From positions 20,115 to 84,114 of the forward strand of contig NZ_JALGBX010000011.1 of assembly GCF_022808175.1 (NCBI RefSeq): a stretch of 64,000 nt of DNA, in the 5' to 3' direction. Position 1 is the stretch's first letter; the number at the start of each line of letters is the position of its first letter. Both the position numbers and the translations under genes were made by a program. Below, one piece after another: positions 25,136 through 33,266 of the stretch. Origin of the DNA: Streptomyces sp. AP-93 (GTDB lineage Bacteria > Actinomycetota > Actinomycetes > Streptomycetales > Streptomycetaceae). The notes under the pieces are model-generated. The model saw nothing but the letters and a program-made list of their open reading frames with translations. It did no database searches and was not told the DNA's origin.

Positions 25136-26350
25136 GTGATCCGTGCGTACAAGTTCCTCATGCGGCCCACCGTGGGCCAGGCGATCGCGCTCGGCGAGAT
25201 GCTGCGTGATCACTGCTCGCTCTACAACGGGGCGTTGCAGGAACGCCGTGACGCCTACCGGCACATCTCGAAGACGAGCATCAAGTACGGGATGCAGTCC
25301 GGGCAGCTCAAGGAGATCCGGGCGTTCGACCCGGAGCGGCAAGGTCGCTGGTCGTTCTCCAGTCAGCAGGCCACGCTTCGCCGGCTGGACAAGGCGTTCG
25401 CCGCGTTCTTCCGCCGGATCAAGTCCGGCGACACCCCCGGCTATCCCCGCTTCCGTGGGGTGAACTGGTTCGACACGGTGGAGTTCCCGAAGGACGGGGA
25501 CGGCTGCCGGTGGGATTCCACCCCGCACGACCCGGTCACCCGCGTCCGGTTCCAGGGTGTCGGGCACGTCAAGGTCAACCAGCACCGGCCGGTGGCCGGC
25601 AAGGTCAAGACCGTGTCCGTCAAGCGTGAGGGCAAGCACTGGTACGTGGTCCTGACCGCCGGGCAGGCCGCCCCCGAGCCCCTGCCCAAGACGGGCAGCG
25701 TGGCTGGCATCGACGTGGGCACAGCCTCGTTCCTCACCACGTCCGACGGTGAGCACGTCGCCAACCCGCGTCACGGCCGCCGCGCCGCCGCGAAGCTCGC
25801 CGCCGCACAGCAGGCCCTCACCCGGTTCGGCCGGGTGCGCCGCGACAAGCGCACCGCCAATCACCACAGGGCCGTCCAGAAGGTTGCCGCCCTGCATCGC
25901 AAGGTCCGCCGCCAGCGTCTGGACCACGCGCACAAGACCGCTTTGGATCTGGTCCGTCAGCACGACTTCATCGCGCACGAAGACCTCAAGATCCGCAACA
26001 TGGTCAAGGCCCCCGCACCGAAGTCCGACCCCGACATGCCGGGCAGTTTCCTGCCCAACGGGGCCGCCGCCAAGGCCGGACTCAACCGCTCGATCTCGGA
26101 TGCCGGATGGGGGGTGTTCCTCGCGATCCTGAATGCCAAGGCTGAGAGTGCCGGGCGGGAAGTGATGGCTGTGGACCCCCGCAACACCTCCAGGCGATGC
26201 CCCGAATGCGGGCACACCGCGAAGGAGAATCGGCCCACTCAGGAGAAGTTCCACTGCCAGTCCTGCGGCCACCAGGCGCACGCGGACACGGTGGGCGCCC
26301 TGAACGTACTACGGGCCGGGCTGGTCCGTCGCGAAGCCCAACCGGCATAG
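25136..26350 (+). CDS. tnpB: RNA-guided endonuclease TnpB (IS605 OrfB)
   Basis: The 404-residue protein reads N-terminal OrfB helix-turn-helix/WED region, RuvC I with Asp193 (GIDVG), RuvC II with Glu282 (AHEDL), zinc finger CPECG-x-CQSCG, and RuvC III with Asp384 (ADTVGALN). All catalytic residues are present, so the nuclease should be active. TnpB uses an RNA made from the 3' end of its own element to cut DNA next to a short TAM. GTG 25136 is chosen because GGGAGGTGGG lies just upstream and the family begins IRAYKFLMRPT. A stem-loop follows the stop. It shares little sequence with the second TnpB in the window, so the two are separate arrivals. Confidence 0.92.
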   Translation: MIRAYKFLMRPTVGQAIALGEMLRDHCSLYNGALQERRDAYRHISKTSIKYGMQSGQLKEIRAFDPERQGRWSFSSQQATLRRLDKAFAAFFRRIKSGDTPGYPRFRGVNWFDTVEFPKDGDGCRWDSTPHDPVTRVRFQGVGHVKVNQHRPVAGKVKTVSVKREGKHWYVVLTAGQAAPEPLPKTGSVAGIDVGTASFLTTSDGEHVANPRHGRRAAAKLAAAQQALTRFGRVRRDKRTANHHRAVQKVAALHRKVRRQRLDHAHKTALDLVRQHDFIAHEDLKIRNMVKAPAPKSDPDMPGSFLPNGAAAKAGLNRSISDAGWGVFLAILNAKAESAGREVMAVDPRNTSRRCPECGHTAKENRPTQEKFHCQSCGHQAHADTVGALNVLRAGLVRREAQPA

Positions 26351-26386
26351 CGAGAAGCCCCCTCCTTCACGAGGGGGAGGAGTCAC
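26250..26386 (+). ncRNA. Putative omega-RNA scaffold of TnpB element 1
   Basis: In IS605 elements the guide RNA overlaps the 3' end of tnpB and runs to the right end. Here the terminal stem CCCCCTC/GAGGGGG and the tail GAGGAGTCAC are visible after the stop. The guide would start at about 26387 with GAGCATGTGCCTGTCC. The 5' limit is a guess from known sizes. Confidence 0.5.
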
Positions 26387-26495
26387 GAGCATGTGCCTGT
26401 CCACACAACAGTAGGCAGAGCCGCATGGTTTCTGCCCGTGGCTCGGGGCCGGCGGGCCGCGGTGCGACGAGGCGGGGAGACGAGGAGGCGGGCGC

Positions 26496-27158
26496 CTACG
26501 CTTCCGTACGCCCGCGGCGCAGCATCGCGAAGCCCAGCCCGGCGGCGCCGATCGCCGCGATCCCGCCGCCCGCGGCGAGCAGCAGCACGCCGTCACCCGG
26601 ACCGTCGGCCAGGGTGTTCAGCCCCAGCGCCCCGACGGTCCCCGCACCCGAGCGCGGAGCCGCGACGGCGGGCACGACCTGACCGTCACGGCCGTCACGA
26701 CTCGCGGTCTTGTGCCCGGCGGCGCTCCCGGTGCCGGGGACGCCGCCGCGGAAGTCCTCCGTACCGCTACCGCTACCGCTACCGCTACCACTCCCGCCCC
26801 CGGCCCAGGAACTGAGCCGGCCGTCGGACCGCAGCGCGAGGTGCATCTCCCCGGCGTCGCCGAAGCCCGTGCCGCCGTCACGGCTGGTCAGGGTGGCGGC
26901 CGTGGAGCCGTCGGGGTTCAGGACCTCGGCCTGATAGGCGCCCTTGGCCACGCGGTACACCTTCGCGGTGGAGACGCCGTCCGCGAGGGACAGGGTCTGG
27001 ACCAGGGTCCGCGGGGCGGTCGCGCCCTGCGCGGAGGAAGCCGACGGCACCCCGTCGGCGAACGCGGCCGCCACGGGGAGCGCCAGCAGGGTGCCGGCGC
27101 CCACGGCCACGGCGGCGGCGCGTACGAGCGTGCGGCGGCTGCGGCTCACGGTGTTCAC
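26496..27158 (-). CDS. Secreted protein with Gly-Ser repeat and C-terminal membrane anchor
   Basis: The gene encodes 220 residues. A signal peptide (VNTVSRSRRTLVRAAAVAVGAGTLLALPVAAAFA) precedes an extracytoplasmic domain (RTLVQTLSLADGVSTAKVYRVAKGAYQAEVLNPDGSTAATL), then a Gly-Ser run made by about five ACCGCT hexamers on the plus strand (26761-26790). A linker and a C-terminal hydrophobic helix with positive tail (GVLLLAAGGGIAAIGAAGLGFAMLRRGR) complete it. No LPxTG sortase motif is seen. The start is GTG 27158 with GAAGGA upstream. Probably surface-anchored; function unknown. Confidence 0.75.
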   Translation of the reverse strand: MNTVSRSRRTLVRAAAVAVGAGTLLALPVAAAFADGVPSASSAQGATAPRTLVQTLSLADGVSTAKVYRVAKGAYQAEVLNPDGSTAATLTSRDGGTGFGDAGEMHLALRSDGRLSSWAGGGSGSGSGSGSGTEDFRGGVPGTGSAAGHKTASRDGRDGQVVPAVAAPRSGAGTVGALGLNTLADGPGDGVLLLAAGGGIAAIGAAGLGFAMLRRGRTEA

Positions 27159-27365
27159 GGGACGTCCTTCGGTGCAGGTCGGGACCTGGGCTGTCCAGGT
27201 GGGATAAACGTATGCACCGGCCGTTGCGGTAACCCGTTGCTTCTGTAACAGCCACGCCTCAGGGACCCGGCGGAGTCGTTACACGCCATGCGGGCCACGT
27301 GGACCCCACCGGGGGATTGCCGCGGGGCGCCCGGGCTGCTCCCATGGACGGCGGGGGTGAGGACG

Positions 27366-28157
27366 ATGGCTTCGAGGGGACTGAAGGTACTGCCGAGCGG
27401 CCGGCCCGGCCGCGGCCGGCTGTACGTGAACCTGCCCGACGGCCGGGCAGTGGCCTGGTACGACCGGCGGGCCAACCGGATCAGCGTGCTGGCGGACGAG
27501 CGCCGCGAGGAGATCCTGACGGCGTTACGCCCCTACCTCACCGGAACCGTCGCCATCGGCCCGCCACCCGTCCCCACGGCCGGGGACCTGCTCCGCCTGT
27601 CCCTTCCGCCCGACGAGGACCTGGCCCCGAACCGCCCGGGGGAGGCGCAGCTCGGCGCCCTCACGTACGGCACCGCGGGCACCCGCGCCCGGCACCGGCT
27701 CCGCCAGGAGCTCACGGTGAGGCAGCGGATGGGCGACGTACTGGACGCCTTGGCGGAGTCGGAGGACTGGCAGGTCCTGCACTCGATCCACGCCATCGCG
27801 GATCACCTGCTCATCGGCCCGCCGGGCGTCTTCTGCATCCGCACGGTCCAGGGCCGCCGCCAGCGCGCGGTGATCGGCAACCTCCTCCTCACGGTGGGCC
27901 GCGCCGACCCCACCCCGGACCCCCGCGAAGCCCGCCGCGCGGCGGCGCACGCGACCCGCGCCCTCTCCACCCCGGTGACCCCGGTCCTGGCGGTGGTCGA
28001 CGCGACCCGCCTGGAGGTCACCCCCACCCTCCGAGACGTCCGCGTCCTCACCCCGACCACCACGTCCACCTTCCTGACGAACCACCCCACCACCCTCAAA
28101 CCCCGAGACGTAGAAGCCCTCTTCACCACAGCCAGAGACCGCCGAACCTGGCACTAG
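27366..28157 (+). CDS. Degenerate NERD-like domain protein with a TTA codon
   Basis: A 263-residue protein. The C-terminal half resembles NERD (nuclease-related) domains: GDVLDALAESEDWQVLHSIHAIADHLLIGPPGVFCIRTVQGRR parallels the usual IDHVVVGPGGVFVIDTK. The catalytic-type Lys of D-T-K is replaced here (R-T-V-Q), so nuclease activity is doubtful. The N-terminus (LYVNLPDGRAVAWYDRRANRISVL) is common in Streptomyces NERD-like proteins. GGGGGTGAGGACG precedes ATG 27366 and decides the start. Codon 54 is TTA (27525-27527); translation may therefore depend on the bldA tRNA and be limited to late growth. Confidence 0.7.
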   Translation: MASRGLKVLPSGRPGRGRLYVNLPDGRAVAWYDRRANRISVLADERREEILTALRPYLTGTVAIGPPPVPTAGDLLRLSLPPDEDLAPNRPGEAQLGALTYGTAGTRARHRLRQELTVRQRMGDVLDALAESEDWQVLHSIHAIADHLLIGPPGVFCIRTVQGRRQRAVIGNLLLTVGRADPTPDPREARRAAAHATRALSTPVTPVLAVVDATRLEVTPTLRDVRVLTPTTTSTFLTNHPTTLKPRDVEALFTTARDRRTWH

Positions 28158-28178
28158 CGAGCCCTCCCACCCGGGCAT

Positions 28179-28560
28179 TCCAGCCGTCCGGCGTTCGAGG
28201 ACCGGGGTCCGGGGCGGAGCCCCAGGGGCTCCGGGCACGGCCCGGTACCCACTCCAGCCGTCCGGCGCTTGAGGACCTGCTCCGGGCGCGGCCCGGTACC
28301 CGTTCCAGCCTGTCCGGCACTTGAGGATCCGCTCCGGGCGCAGCCCGGTACCCCTCCCAGCCGTCCGGCGCTTGAGGACCCGCTCCGGGCGCGGCCCGCT
28401 ACCCCTCCCAGCCCGTCCGGCGTTTGAGGGCCGGGGTTCGGGCAGAGCCCGGTGGCATTCCCAGCCTCGCCGGCGTTTGAGGCGCGGGTCCGGGCGGAGC
28501 CCGGCTGGGGGTCCCCCCGGACGGAGTCTGGGGAACGGTGGAAGGGCGGGTAGGGGACTT
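28179..28560 (+). repeat. Tandem array of a Streptomyces interspersed repeat, six units
   Basis: Units begin with TCCAGCC or CCCAGCC at 28179, 28253, 28304, 28356, 28407 and 28460. Four of the five spacings are 51-53 bases; the first unit is longer (74). Each unit holds GTCCGGCG-(c/t)TTGAGG followed by a palindrome such as CTCCGGGCGCGGCCCGG. The last unit is continued by the tail that ends the solo copy at 1824-1927 (in inverse orientation). This fills the 425-base gap between the NERD-like gene and ku. Confidence 0.85.
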
Positions 28561-28582
28561 CGCCCCGCAGGGCCCACGGCCC

Positions 28583-29695
28583 TCAAGCGGAGCTCCGCTT
28601 GCGCGGCGTCACCGCCTTCTTCGCGGCAGCACGCGCCGCCGGCTTCGCCTCCGCGGCCTTGGCCGAAGCCGTCTTCTTCGCGGCCGCCGTAACGGCCTTC
28701 TTCTTCGCACCGGCGGCAGCCGTCGACTTCTTCGCAGCACCAGCCCCAGCCCCAGCACCGGCCCCCGCACCCGCCCCCGACGCAGTCGACTTCTTCCCGC
28801 CCACCGCCTTCGGCGCAGCCGCCCCCGCCGCCCTCTTCCGCCGAATGGGCGTAACCTCCGCCCCCGCCCCCGCCCCCGCCCCCACCCCCTCCGGCGCAGC
28901 CGGACCCGCCCCCGCCCGAGAAGCCTTCGCCGCCCGCACACTGTTCTCCAACGCCGCCATCAGGTCGATGACCTGCCCACCCGCACCCTCCGCCGGAGGC
29001 CCCGGCGCCACGACCGTCTCCCCACCCGCCTTCGCCGCGACCATCGCCTCGACCGCCTCCCGGTAGTCGTCGCGCAGCGAGTCCATCTCCACCTCCCCCA
29101 ACGTCGCCATCAGCGCATCCGCGAGGTCCAGCTCGGCCTCCCGCACCGACACCTCACCCTCGGGCGCCACCCCCTCCGGAACCCGGATCTCGTCCGGCCA
29201 CAGCAGCCCGTGCATCGCGATCACGTCGTCGACGACCCGCAGCATGCCCAGCCGCTCCCGCCCCCGCAGCGCGTACTTCGCGATGGCGACCTTCCGGCTC
29301 CGCTTCAGCGCCTCCCGCAGCAGCGTGTACGGCTTGGCCGCCGTAGCTCCGCTCGCCGCCAGGTAATACGCCGCGTCCATCTGCAACGGATCGATCTGAT
29401 CAGCCGGCACAAACGAAACGATCTCAATGGTCTTGGCCGTGGCGATCGGCAGCTGCGCCAGATCCTCATCCGTGATCGGAATGATCGACCCGTCCGCCTC
29501 CTCGTACCCCTTGCCGATCTCGGCGGTCGACACCTCCTCCCCGTCCAGCTCGCAGACCTTGCGGTAGCGGACGCGCCCGCCATCGCTGACATGGATCTGG
29601 CGGAAGGAGATCGAGTGGCTCTCGGTGGCGTTCACGAGCTTGATCGGAATGCTGACCAAGCCGAAGGAGATCGCCCCGTTCCATATGGATCGCAC
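28583..29695 (-). CDS. ku: Non-homologous end-joining protein Ku
   Basis: A 370-residue homodimeric Ku that binds DNA ends and recruits LigD-type enzymes. The core (about 1-250) begins RSIWNGAISFGLVSIPIKLVNATE and includes the conserved FVPADQIDPLQMDAAYYLA. After it comes a long Lys/Ala/Gly tail (GAGAGAGAGAG, AAKKSTAAAGAKKKAVTAAAKKTASA) like histone H1, a form known in Streptomyces and mycobacterial Ku to aid DNA binding. The start is GTG 29695 with AGGAGG seven bases upstream. It is divergent from the LigD polymerase gene with only 31 bases between start codons, so the promoters must overlap. Confidence 0.95.
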   Translation of the reverse strand: MRSIWNGAISFGLVSIPIKLVNATESHSISFRQIHVSDGGRVRYRKVCELDGEEVSTAEIGKGYEEADGSIIPITDEDLAQLPIATAKTIEIVSFVPADQIDPLQMDAAYYLAASGATAAKPYTLLREALKRSRKVAIAKYALRGRERLGMLRVVDDVIAMHGLLWPDEIRVPEGVAPEGEVSVREAELDLADALMATLGEVEMDSLRDDYREAVEAMVAAKAGGETVVAPGPPAEGAGGQVIDLMAALENSVRAAKASRAGAGPAAPEGVGAGAGAGAEVTPIRRKRAAGAAAPKAVGGKKSTASGAGAGAGAGAGAGAAKKSTAAAGAKKKAVTAAAKKTASAKAAEAKPAARAAAKKAVTPRKRSSA

Positions 29696-29726
29696 GGTTC
29701 CTCCTGTTTCGTGGCAGTCTCATCGT

Positions 29727-30611
29727 ATGACGCCGATCACCCTGGTGGAGGGCCGTCGCATTTCGCTCAGCAACCTCGACAAGGTCCTCTACCCGGAGAC
29801 CGGCTTCACCAAGGGCGAGGTCCTCCACTACTACGCCACGGTCGCGGGCCCCCTGCTCGCCCACATCCACGACCGCCCGGTGTCCTTCCTGCGCTATCCC
29901 GACGGCCCGGACGGACAGCTCTTCTTCACGAAGAACCCGCCGCCCGGTACCCCCGCCTGGGTGAAGACCACACCCGTGCCCCGCTCGGAGGACCTCCGCG
30001 CCGAACAGGTGGTCGTCGCCGACCTGCCCACCCTCATGTGGGCCGCCAACCTCGTCGTCGAGTTCCACACCCCCCAGTGGCCGGCCGGCGCCCCCGCCCT
30101 CGCCGACCGGCTGATCCTGGACCTCGACCCGGGTCCCCCCGCCACCGTCGTCGAATGCTCCGCCGCCGCCCTCTGGCTCCGGGACCGCCTCACGGCCGAC
30201 GGCCTCCACGCCTACGCCAAAACCTCCGGCTCCAAGGGCCTCCATCTGGCGGTACCCCTCGAACCGACCCCCTCCGAGCACGTGTCGGCGTACGCGAAGG
30301 CCCTCGCCCAGGAGGCCGAGCGCGAGCTCCCCGACCTCGTCGTGCACCGGATGACCAAGGCGCTGCGCCCCGGGAAGGTCTTCGTCGACCACAGCCAGAA
30401 CGCCGCCGCCAAGACCACGGCGGCCCCCTACACCCTGCGCGCCCGCACCCTGCCCACCGTCTCCACCCCCCTCTCCTGGGCCGAGGCCGAGGCCTGCCGG
30501 ACCCCCTCCGACCTGGTCTTCCTCGCCGACGACATCGCGCCTCGACTGGCCCGCGACGGAGACCTCTTCGCGCCCCTCCTCGACCCTTCCCTGGCCGGAC
30601 GGCTCCCGTGA
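29727..30611 (+). CDS. ligD: LigD-type DNA polymerase/primase (NHEJ polymerase domain)
   Basis: A 294-residue stand-alone polymerase of the archaeo-eukaryotic primase superfamily. It begins GRRISLSNLDKVLYPETGFTKGEVLHYY. Metal-binding Asp132 and Asp134 sit in ILDLDPG, His114 in VEFHTPQW, and KTSGSKGLHLAVPL is conserved. It fills gaps at broken ends together with Ku. In mycobacteria this is one domain of the three-domain LigD; here polymerase and ligase are separate, overlapping genes and no phosphoesterase domain is seen. ATG 29727 is 31 bases from the ku start. No strong ribosome binding site is visible, so a leaderless or very short-leader transcript is likely. Confidence 0.93.
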   Translation: MTPITLVEGRRISLSNLDKVLYPETGFTKGEVLHYYATVAGPLLAHIHDRPVSFLRYPDGPDGQLFFTKNPPPGTPAWVKTTPVPRSEDLRAEQVVVADLPTLMWAANLVVEFHTPQWPAGAPALADRLILDLDPGPPATVVECSAAALWLRDRLTADGLHAYAKTSGSKGLHLAVPLEPTPSEHVSAYAKALAQEAERELPDLVVHRMTKALRPGKVFVDHSQNAAAKTTAAPYTLRARTLPTVSTPLSWAEAEACRTPSDLVFLADDIAPRLARDGDLFAPLLDPSLAGRLP

Positions 30612-31498
30612 TCACCGTCGCGCTCGCCGCCGCCGTCCGCTCCCTGCCGCGCGCGCCGGGTCTCGCGTACGAGCCCAAGTTCGACGGCCATCGCCTCGTC
30701 GTCATCCGCACCGTCGACGGGGTGACCCTCCAGGCCCGCTCCGGCCGCATCGTCACCGCGGCCTTCCCCGACCTCGCGGCGGCCGCGCACCACCTGCCGG
30801 CCGGGACGGTGCTCGACGGGGAGGTGGTCGTCTGGCACGCGGGCCACACCGACTTCGCGCTCGTACAGCGCCGGGCGGCCGCCGCCTCGGCCGCGCGAGC
30901 CGCCGTGCTGGCCCAGACGCTGCCGGCCTCGTACGCGGCCTTCGACGTACTGGAACTCGCCGGGCTGGACCTGCGCTCCCGGCCCTACGAACGCCGGCGC
31001 ACCCTCCTCGTGGACCTCCTCCTGCCCCTGGGCCCACCGCTCCAGCCGGTCCCCATGACCACGGACCCGGAGCTGGCGGAGACCTGGTACGAGACCCTGC
31101 CCGCCAGCGGCATCGAGGGCCTGGTCGTCAAACGGATGGACCAGCCCTACCCCGCCGGCCGGCGCGGCTGGCAAAAGCTCCGCCACACCAACGTCCGCGA
31201 CGCGGCGGTGGTCGGCTACACGGGCACCGCCCGCCGCCCGCTCGCGCTCGTCCTGGTCCTGCCGGTCGGAGACGAGACCCCGCTGGTGTCGAGCCCCCTG
31301 ACCGCGGCGCTACGCACCGAGGTGGCGGCGGCGCTGGCCGGGCGCACCCCGCGCACATCTCAGGGCGCCACCATCACGGCCATCGGCCTCGGCGAGGTCC
31401 CCTTCCACCCCCTGGACCCGCCCCTGACGGCCGAGGTCCGCCACACCTCGACCCGCCACCCGCCACCGGAGGTGCTGCGCCTGCGCACAGACCTGTGA
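30608..31498 (+). CDS. ATP-dependent DNA ligase (LigD/LigC type)
   Basis: A 296-residue ligase. Motif I is EPKFDGHR with the adenylated Lys24; further motifs are VLDGEVVVW (motif III), SGIEGLVVKRMDQPY (motif IV) and WQKLRH (motif V), followed by an OB-fold. It seals ends held by Ku. GTG 30608 overlaps the TGA of the polymerase gene, so the two products are coupled and act as a split LigD. It is shorter than replicative ATP ligases and lacks extra domains. A strong symmetric hairpin begins at its stop codon. Confidence 0.93.
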   Translation: MITVALAAAVRSLPRAPGLAYEPKFDGHRLVVIRTVDGVTLQARSGRIVTAAFPDLAAAAHHLPAGTVLDGEVVVWHAGHTDFALVQRRAAAASAARAAVLAQTLPASYAAFDVLELAGLDLRSRPYERRRTLLVDLLLPLGPPLQPVPMTTDPELAETWYETLPASGIEGLVVKRMDQPYPAGRRGWQKLRHTNVRDAAVVGYTGTARRPLALVLVLPVGDETPLVSSPLTAALRTEVAAALAGRTPRTSQGATITAIGLGEVPFHPLDPPLTAEVRHTSTRHPPPEVLRLRTDL

Positions 31499-31520
31499 CC
31501 CGCGCGGGAGGCGCGGGTCA
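31496..31520. terminator. Hairpin at the ligase stop codon
   Basis: TGACCCGCGC-gggag-GCGCGGGTCA is a perfect 10-base dyad that includes the ligase stop codon, without a T-tract. It lies between two convergent genes, so it may terminate both directions or protect 3' ends. Confidence 0.6.
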
Positions 31521-31563
31521 CCGGCCTGTCGGCCTGTCGTCTTGTCGGCGGGTGGTTGCGGGG

Positions 31564-31968
31564 TCAGTCGTGCGCACCCCGCCCCGAGTTCGGTGGAGCG
31601 CCGGGCTGCGGGTGCGGGCCCGGCCCTTCGACGTGCTTGTATCCGGACTCCCGGTCGGCCCTGACCTCCTCCGGATGGATCGAGGTGGTGGAGCCGAAGT
31701 TCCCGTAGCCCTGCATCTCGTGCGGGCGCAGGCCACCCTCGGGGATCTCCACGGGGTCACGCTCCTCGCGGACCTCGTAGACCGCGCCGCCGTTGGGCAG
31801 GTGGGGCTGGCTCTCGGGTGTGGGCGGCGGGGGCTCCTTGGCCCGGACCCGCTGGCCCAGCTTGAAGCCGCCGAGGAGAACGCCGACCACGACGAACCCG
31901 ACGACCAGGAACCAGGCGATGTCGGTCAGGGTTCCGTCCACCGCCATGTAGGTCAGGCTTGTGTCCAT
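31564..31968 (-). CDS. DUF6479 family single-pass membrane protein
   Basis: The protein has 134 residues. A short N-terminus is followed by one membrane helix (about 17-37, IAWFLVVGFVVVGVLLGGFKLG) and then a Pro/Glu-rich cytoplasmic tail (RVRAKEPPPPTPESQPHLPNGGAVYEVREERDPVEIPEGGLRPHEM). Small proteins of this kind are abundant in Streptomyces and have no known role. AGGAGGT stands directly against ATG 31968, an unusually short spacing, so the in-frame ATG seven codons later (MAVDGTL) could also be used. Convergent with the ligase gene. Confidence 0.7.
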   Translation of the reverse strand: MDTSLTYMAVDGTLTDIAWFLVVGFVVVGVLLGGFKLGQRVRAKEPPPPTPESQPHLPNGGAVYEVREERDPVEIPEGGLRPHEMQGYGNFGSTTSIHPEEVRADRESGYKHVEGPGPHPQPGAPPNSGRGAHD

Positions 31969-32034
31969 ACCTCCTATTTTCCCGCATTCCGCACATTCCA
32001 CCCGTTTGGGAACGGATCGGCCCAAGAGTCCCCG

Positions 32035-33018
32035 CTATCCCTTAAGGGGCCCATCCGCGTCCCGCACCCCACGCACCTCGCGACCCCCGAGGACCGCCAG
32101 GATCTCCGCACAGATGGCCAGCGCCGTCTCCGCCGGGGTCTGCCCACCCAGGTCCAGGCCGATCGGCCCGTGCACCGTCCGCAGCCGCTCCTCGCTCACC
32201 CCGGCCGCGAGCAGCCCCTCGCGGCGCCGCGCGGTGGTCTTGCGGGAGCCGAGCGCGCCGACGTACGGAATCCCGAGCGCGAGCGCGGTCCGCAGCGTCG
32301 GCACGTCGAAGTCCGGATCATGGCTCAGCATCGCCAGACAGGCAGCGTCCCGCCGCGCTCCGAGCAGCTTCTCGGCCTCAATGACGTCGGTGACGACACT
32401 CACCTCCCACCCGAGCAGCCGGGCCTGGGCCTCGATGACCTCGGCCAGCTCCCCGCCCCCGCCGATCACGACATACGGAGCCGACGGGTACGCCTCCACG
32501 AGCACCAGCCCGGACCCCGCGTACAACGCGTCCCGCCCCGGCCGCCGGGTCCTCAGCAGCTCCCCGGCCCGCCGCTCGGCGTCACCGGACGGCTGATCGG
32601 CCCCCCGCACCACGACGCTGACGGCCTGATCCGCCCGCTCGTTCAGCTGGGTCACGAGCGCGACCCCGACCCCCTGCCCGAGCAGCTCCCACCACTCACC
32701 GGGAATCGAGCTCAGCGGCTGCAACAGCACCTCGGCCTGCCCGCCACACGTCAGCTTGGCCTCAACAGCCTCCCCGGCCCCCACGGAAACCTCACACACC
32801 CGCGCGGTCTCCCCGCCCCCCATGGCGGCGGCCTCCGCCACCAACTCGGCATCGAACACCCCCCGGTACAGGGCCCCGACGCACTCCCCGCGCGCATCCA
32901 CGAGCACGGCCCCGGCCGGATCCCGGGGCCCGAACCCCTGCTCGGTCACGGGCCGCGCCAAAAACCCGACCCGCCCCTCGGCCACCCACTGCCGCGCCGT
33001 CTCCACCAAGTCACGCAT
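32035..33018 (-). CDS. XdhC/CoxI family protein
   Basis: A 327-residue protein. The N-terminal XdhC/CoxI domain (MRDLVETARQWVAEGRVGFLARPVTEQG, then VGALYRGVFDAELVAEAA and LTCGGQAEVLLQPL) is followed by the C-terminal Rossmann-like XdhC_C domain (YVVIGGGGELAEVIEAQARLLGWEVSVVTD, then PYVGALGSRKTTARRREGL). The TCGG Cys is the likely molybdenum-cofactor contact. Such proteins insert sulfurated molybdopterin into xanthine-dehydrogenase-type enzymes. No molybdoenzyme gene is in the window, so the client lies elsewhere. ATG 33018 is chosen; ATG 33033 with an adjacent GGTGAGG is possible. Confidence 0.88.
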   Translation of the reverse strand: MRDLVETARQWVAEGRVGFLARPVTEQGFGPRDPAGAVLVDARGECVGALYRGVFDAELVAEAAAMGGGETARVCEVSVGAGEAVEAKLTCGGQAEVLLQPLSSIPGEWWELLGQGVGVALVTQLNERADQAVSVVVRGADQPSGDAERRAGELLRTRRPGRDALYAGSGLVLVEAYPSAPYVVIGGGGELAEVIEAQARLLGWEVSVVTDVIEAEKLLGARRDAACLAMLSHDPDFDVPTLRTALALGIPYVGALGSRKTTARRREGLLAAGVSEERLRTVHGPIGLDLGGQTPAETALAICAEILAVLGGREVRGVRDADGPLKG

Positions 33019-33266
33019 TTCGCGCCGCCCCATCCTCACCGTCAGAGCACGCCACACTCAGCAACGCCAAGTGGCCTCCCTTCCAACCTACGCACGCCCA
33101 CCCCCGCCCCCCACCCCCCAAAACCCACAGACCCACCCCCACACCCTTCGTACGGACCACCGGAACGGGCGGCCCCGAGCCCGGCCTCGGACGGCCGCTG
33201 AACCCGGTCGACGTAAAAGAAGGCGGACCACGGGTGGCTGCCGTGCCGCGCCTCTAGGCTGCCGGG

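Larger units (their letters stand above)
25056..26386 (+). mobile_element. IS605/IS200-family TnpB-only element
   Basis: The left limit is placed where histidine-kinase homology stops; an imperfect hairpin GGCGC-gga-GCGCC follows, as expected for a left end. The right limit is the end of the readable omega-RNA scaffold (hairpin CCCCCTC-cttcac-GAGGGGG at 26358-26377, then GAGGAGTCAC). There is no tnpA (Y1 transposase) gene, so the element depends on another for transposition. Ends are approximate to tens of bases on the left. Confidence 0.6.

Noticed and set aside
28179..28560. CRISPR array
   Set aside because: Units of about 52 bases are similar over their whole length; there are no unique spacers, and no cas gene is in the window.
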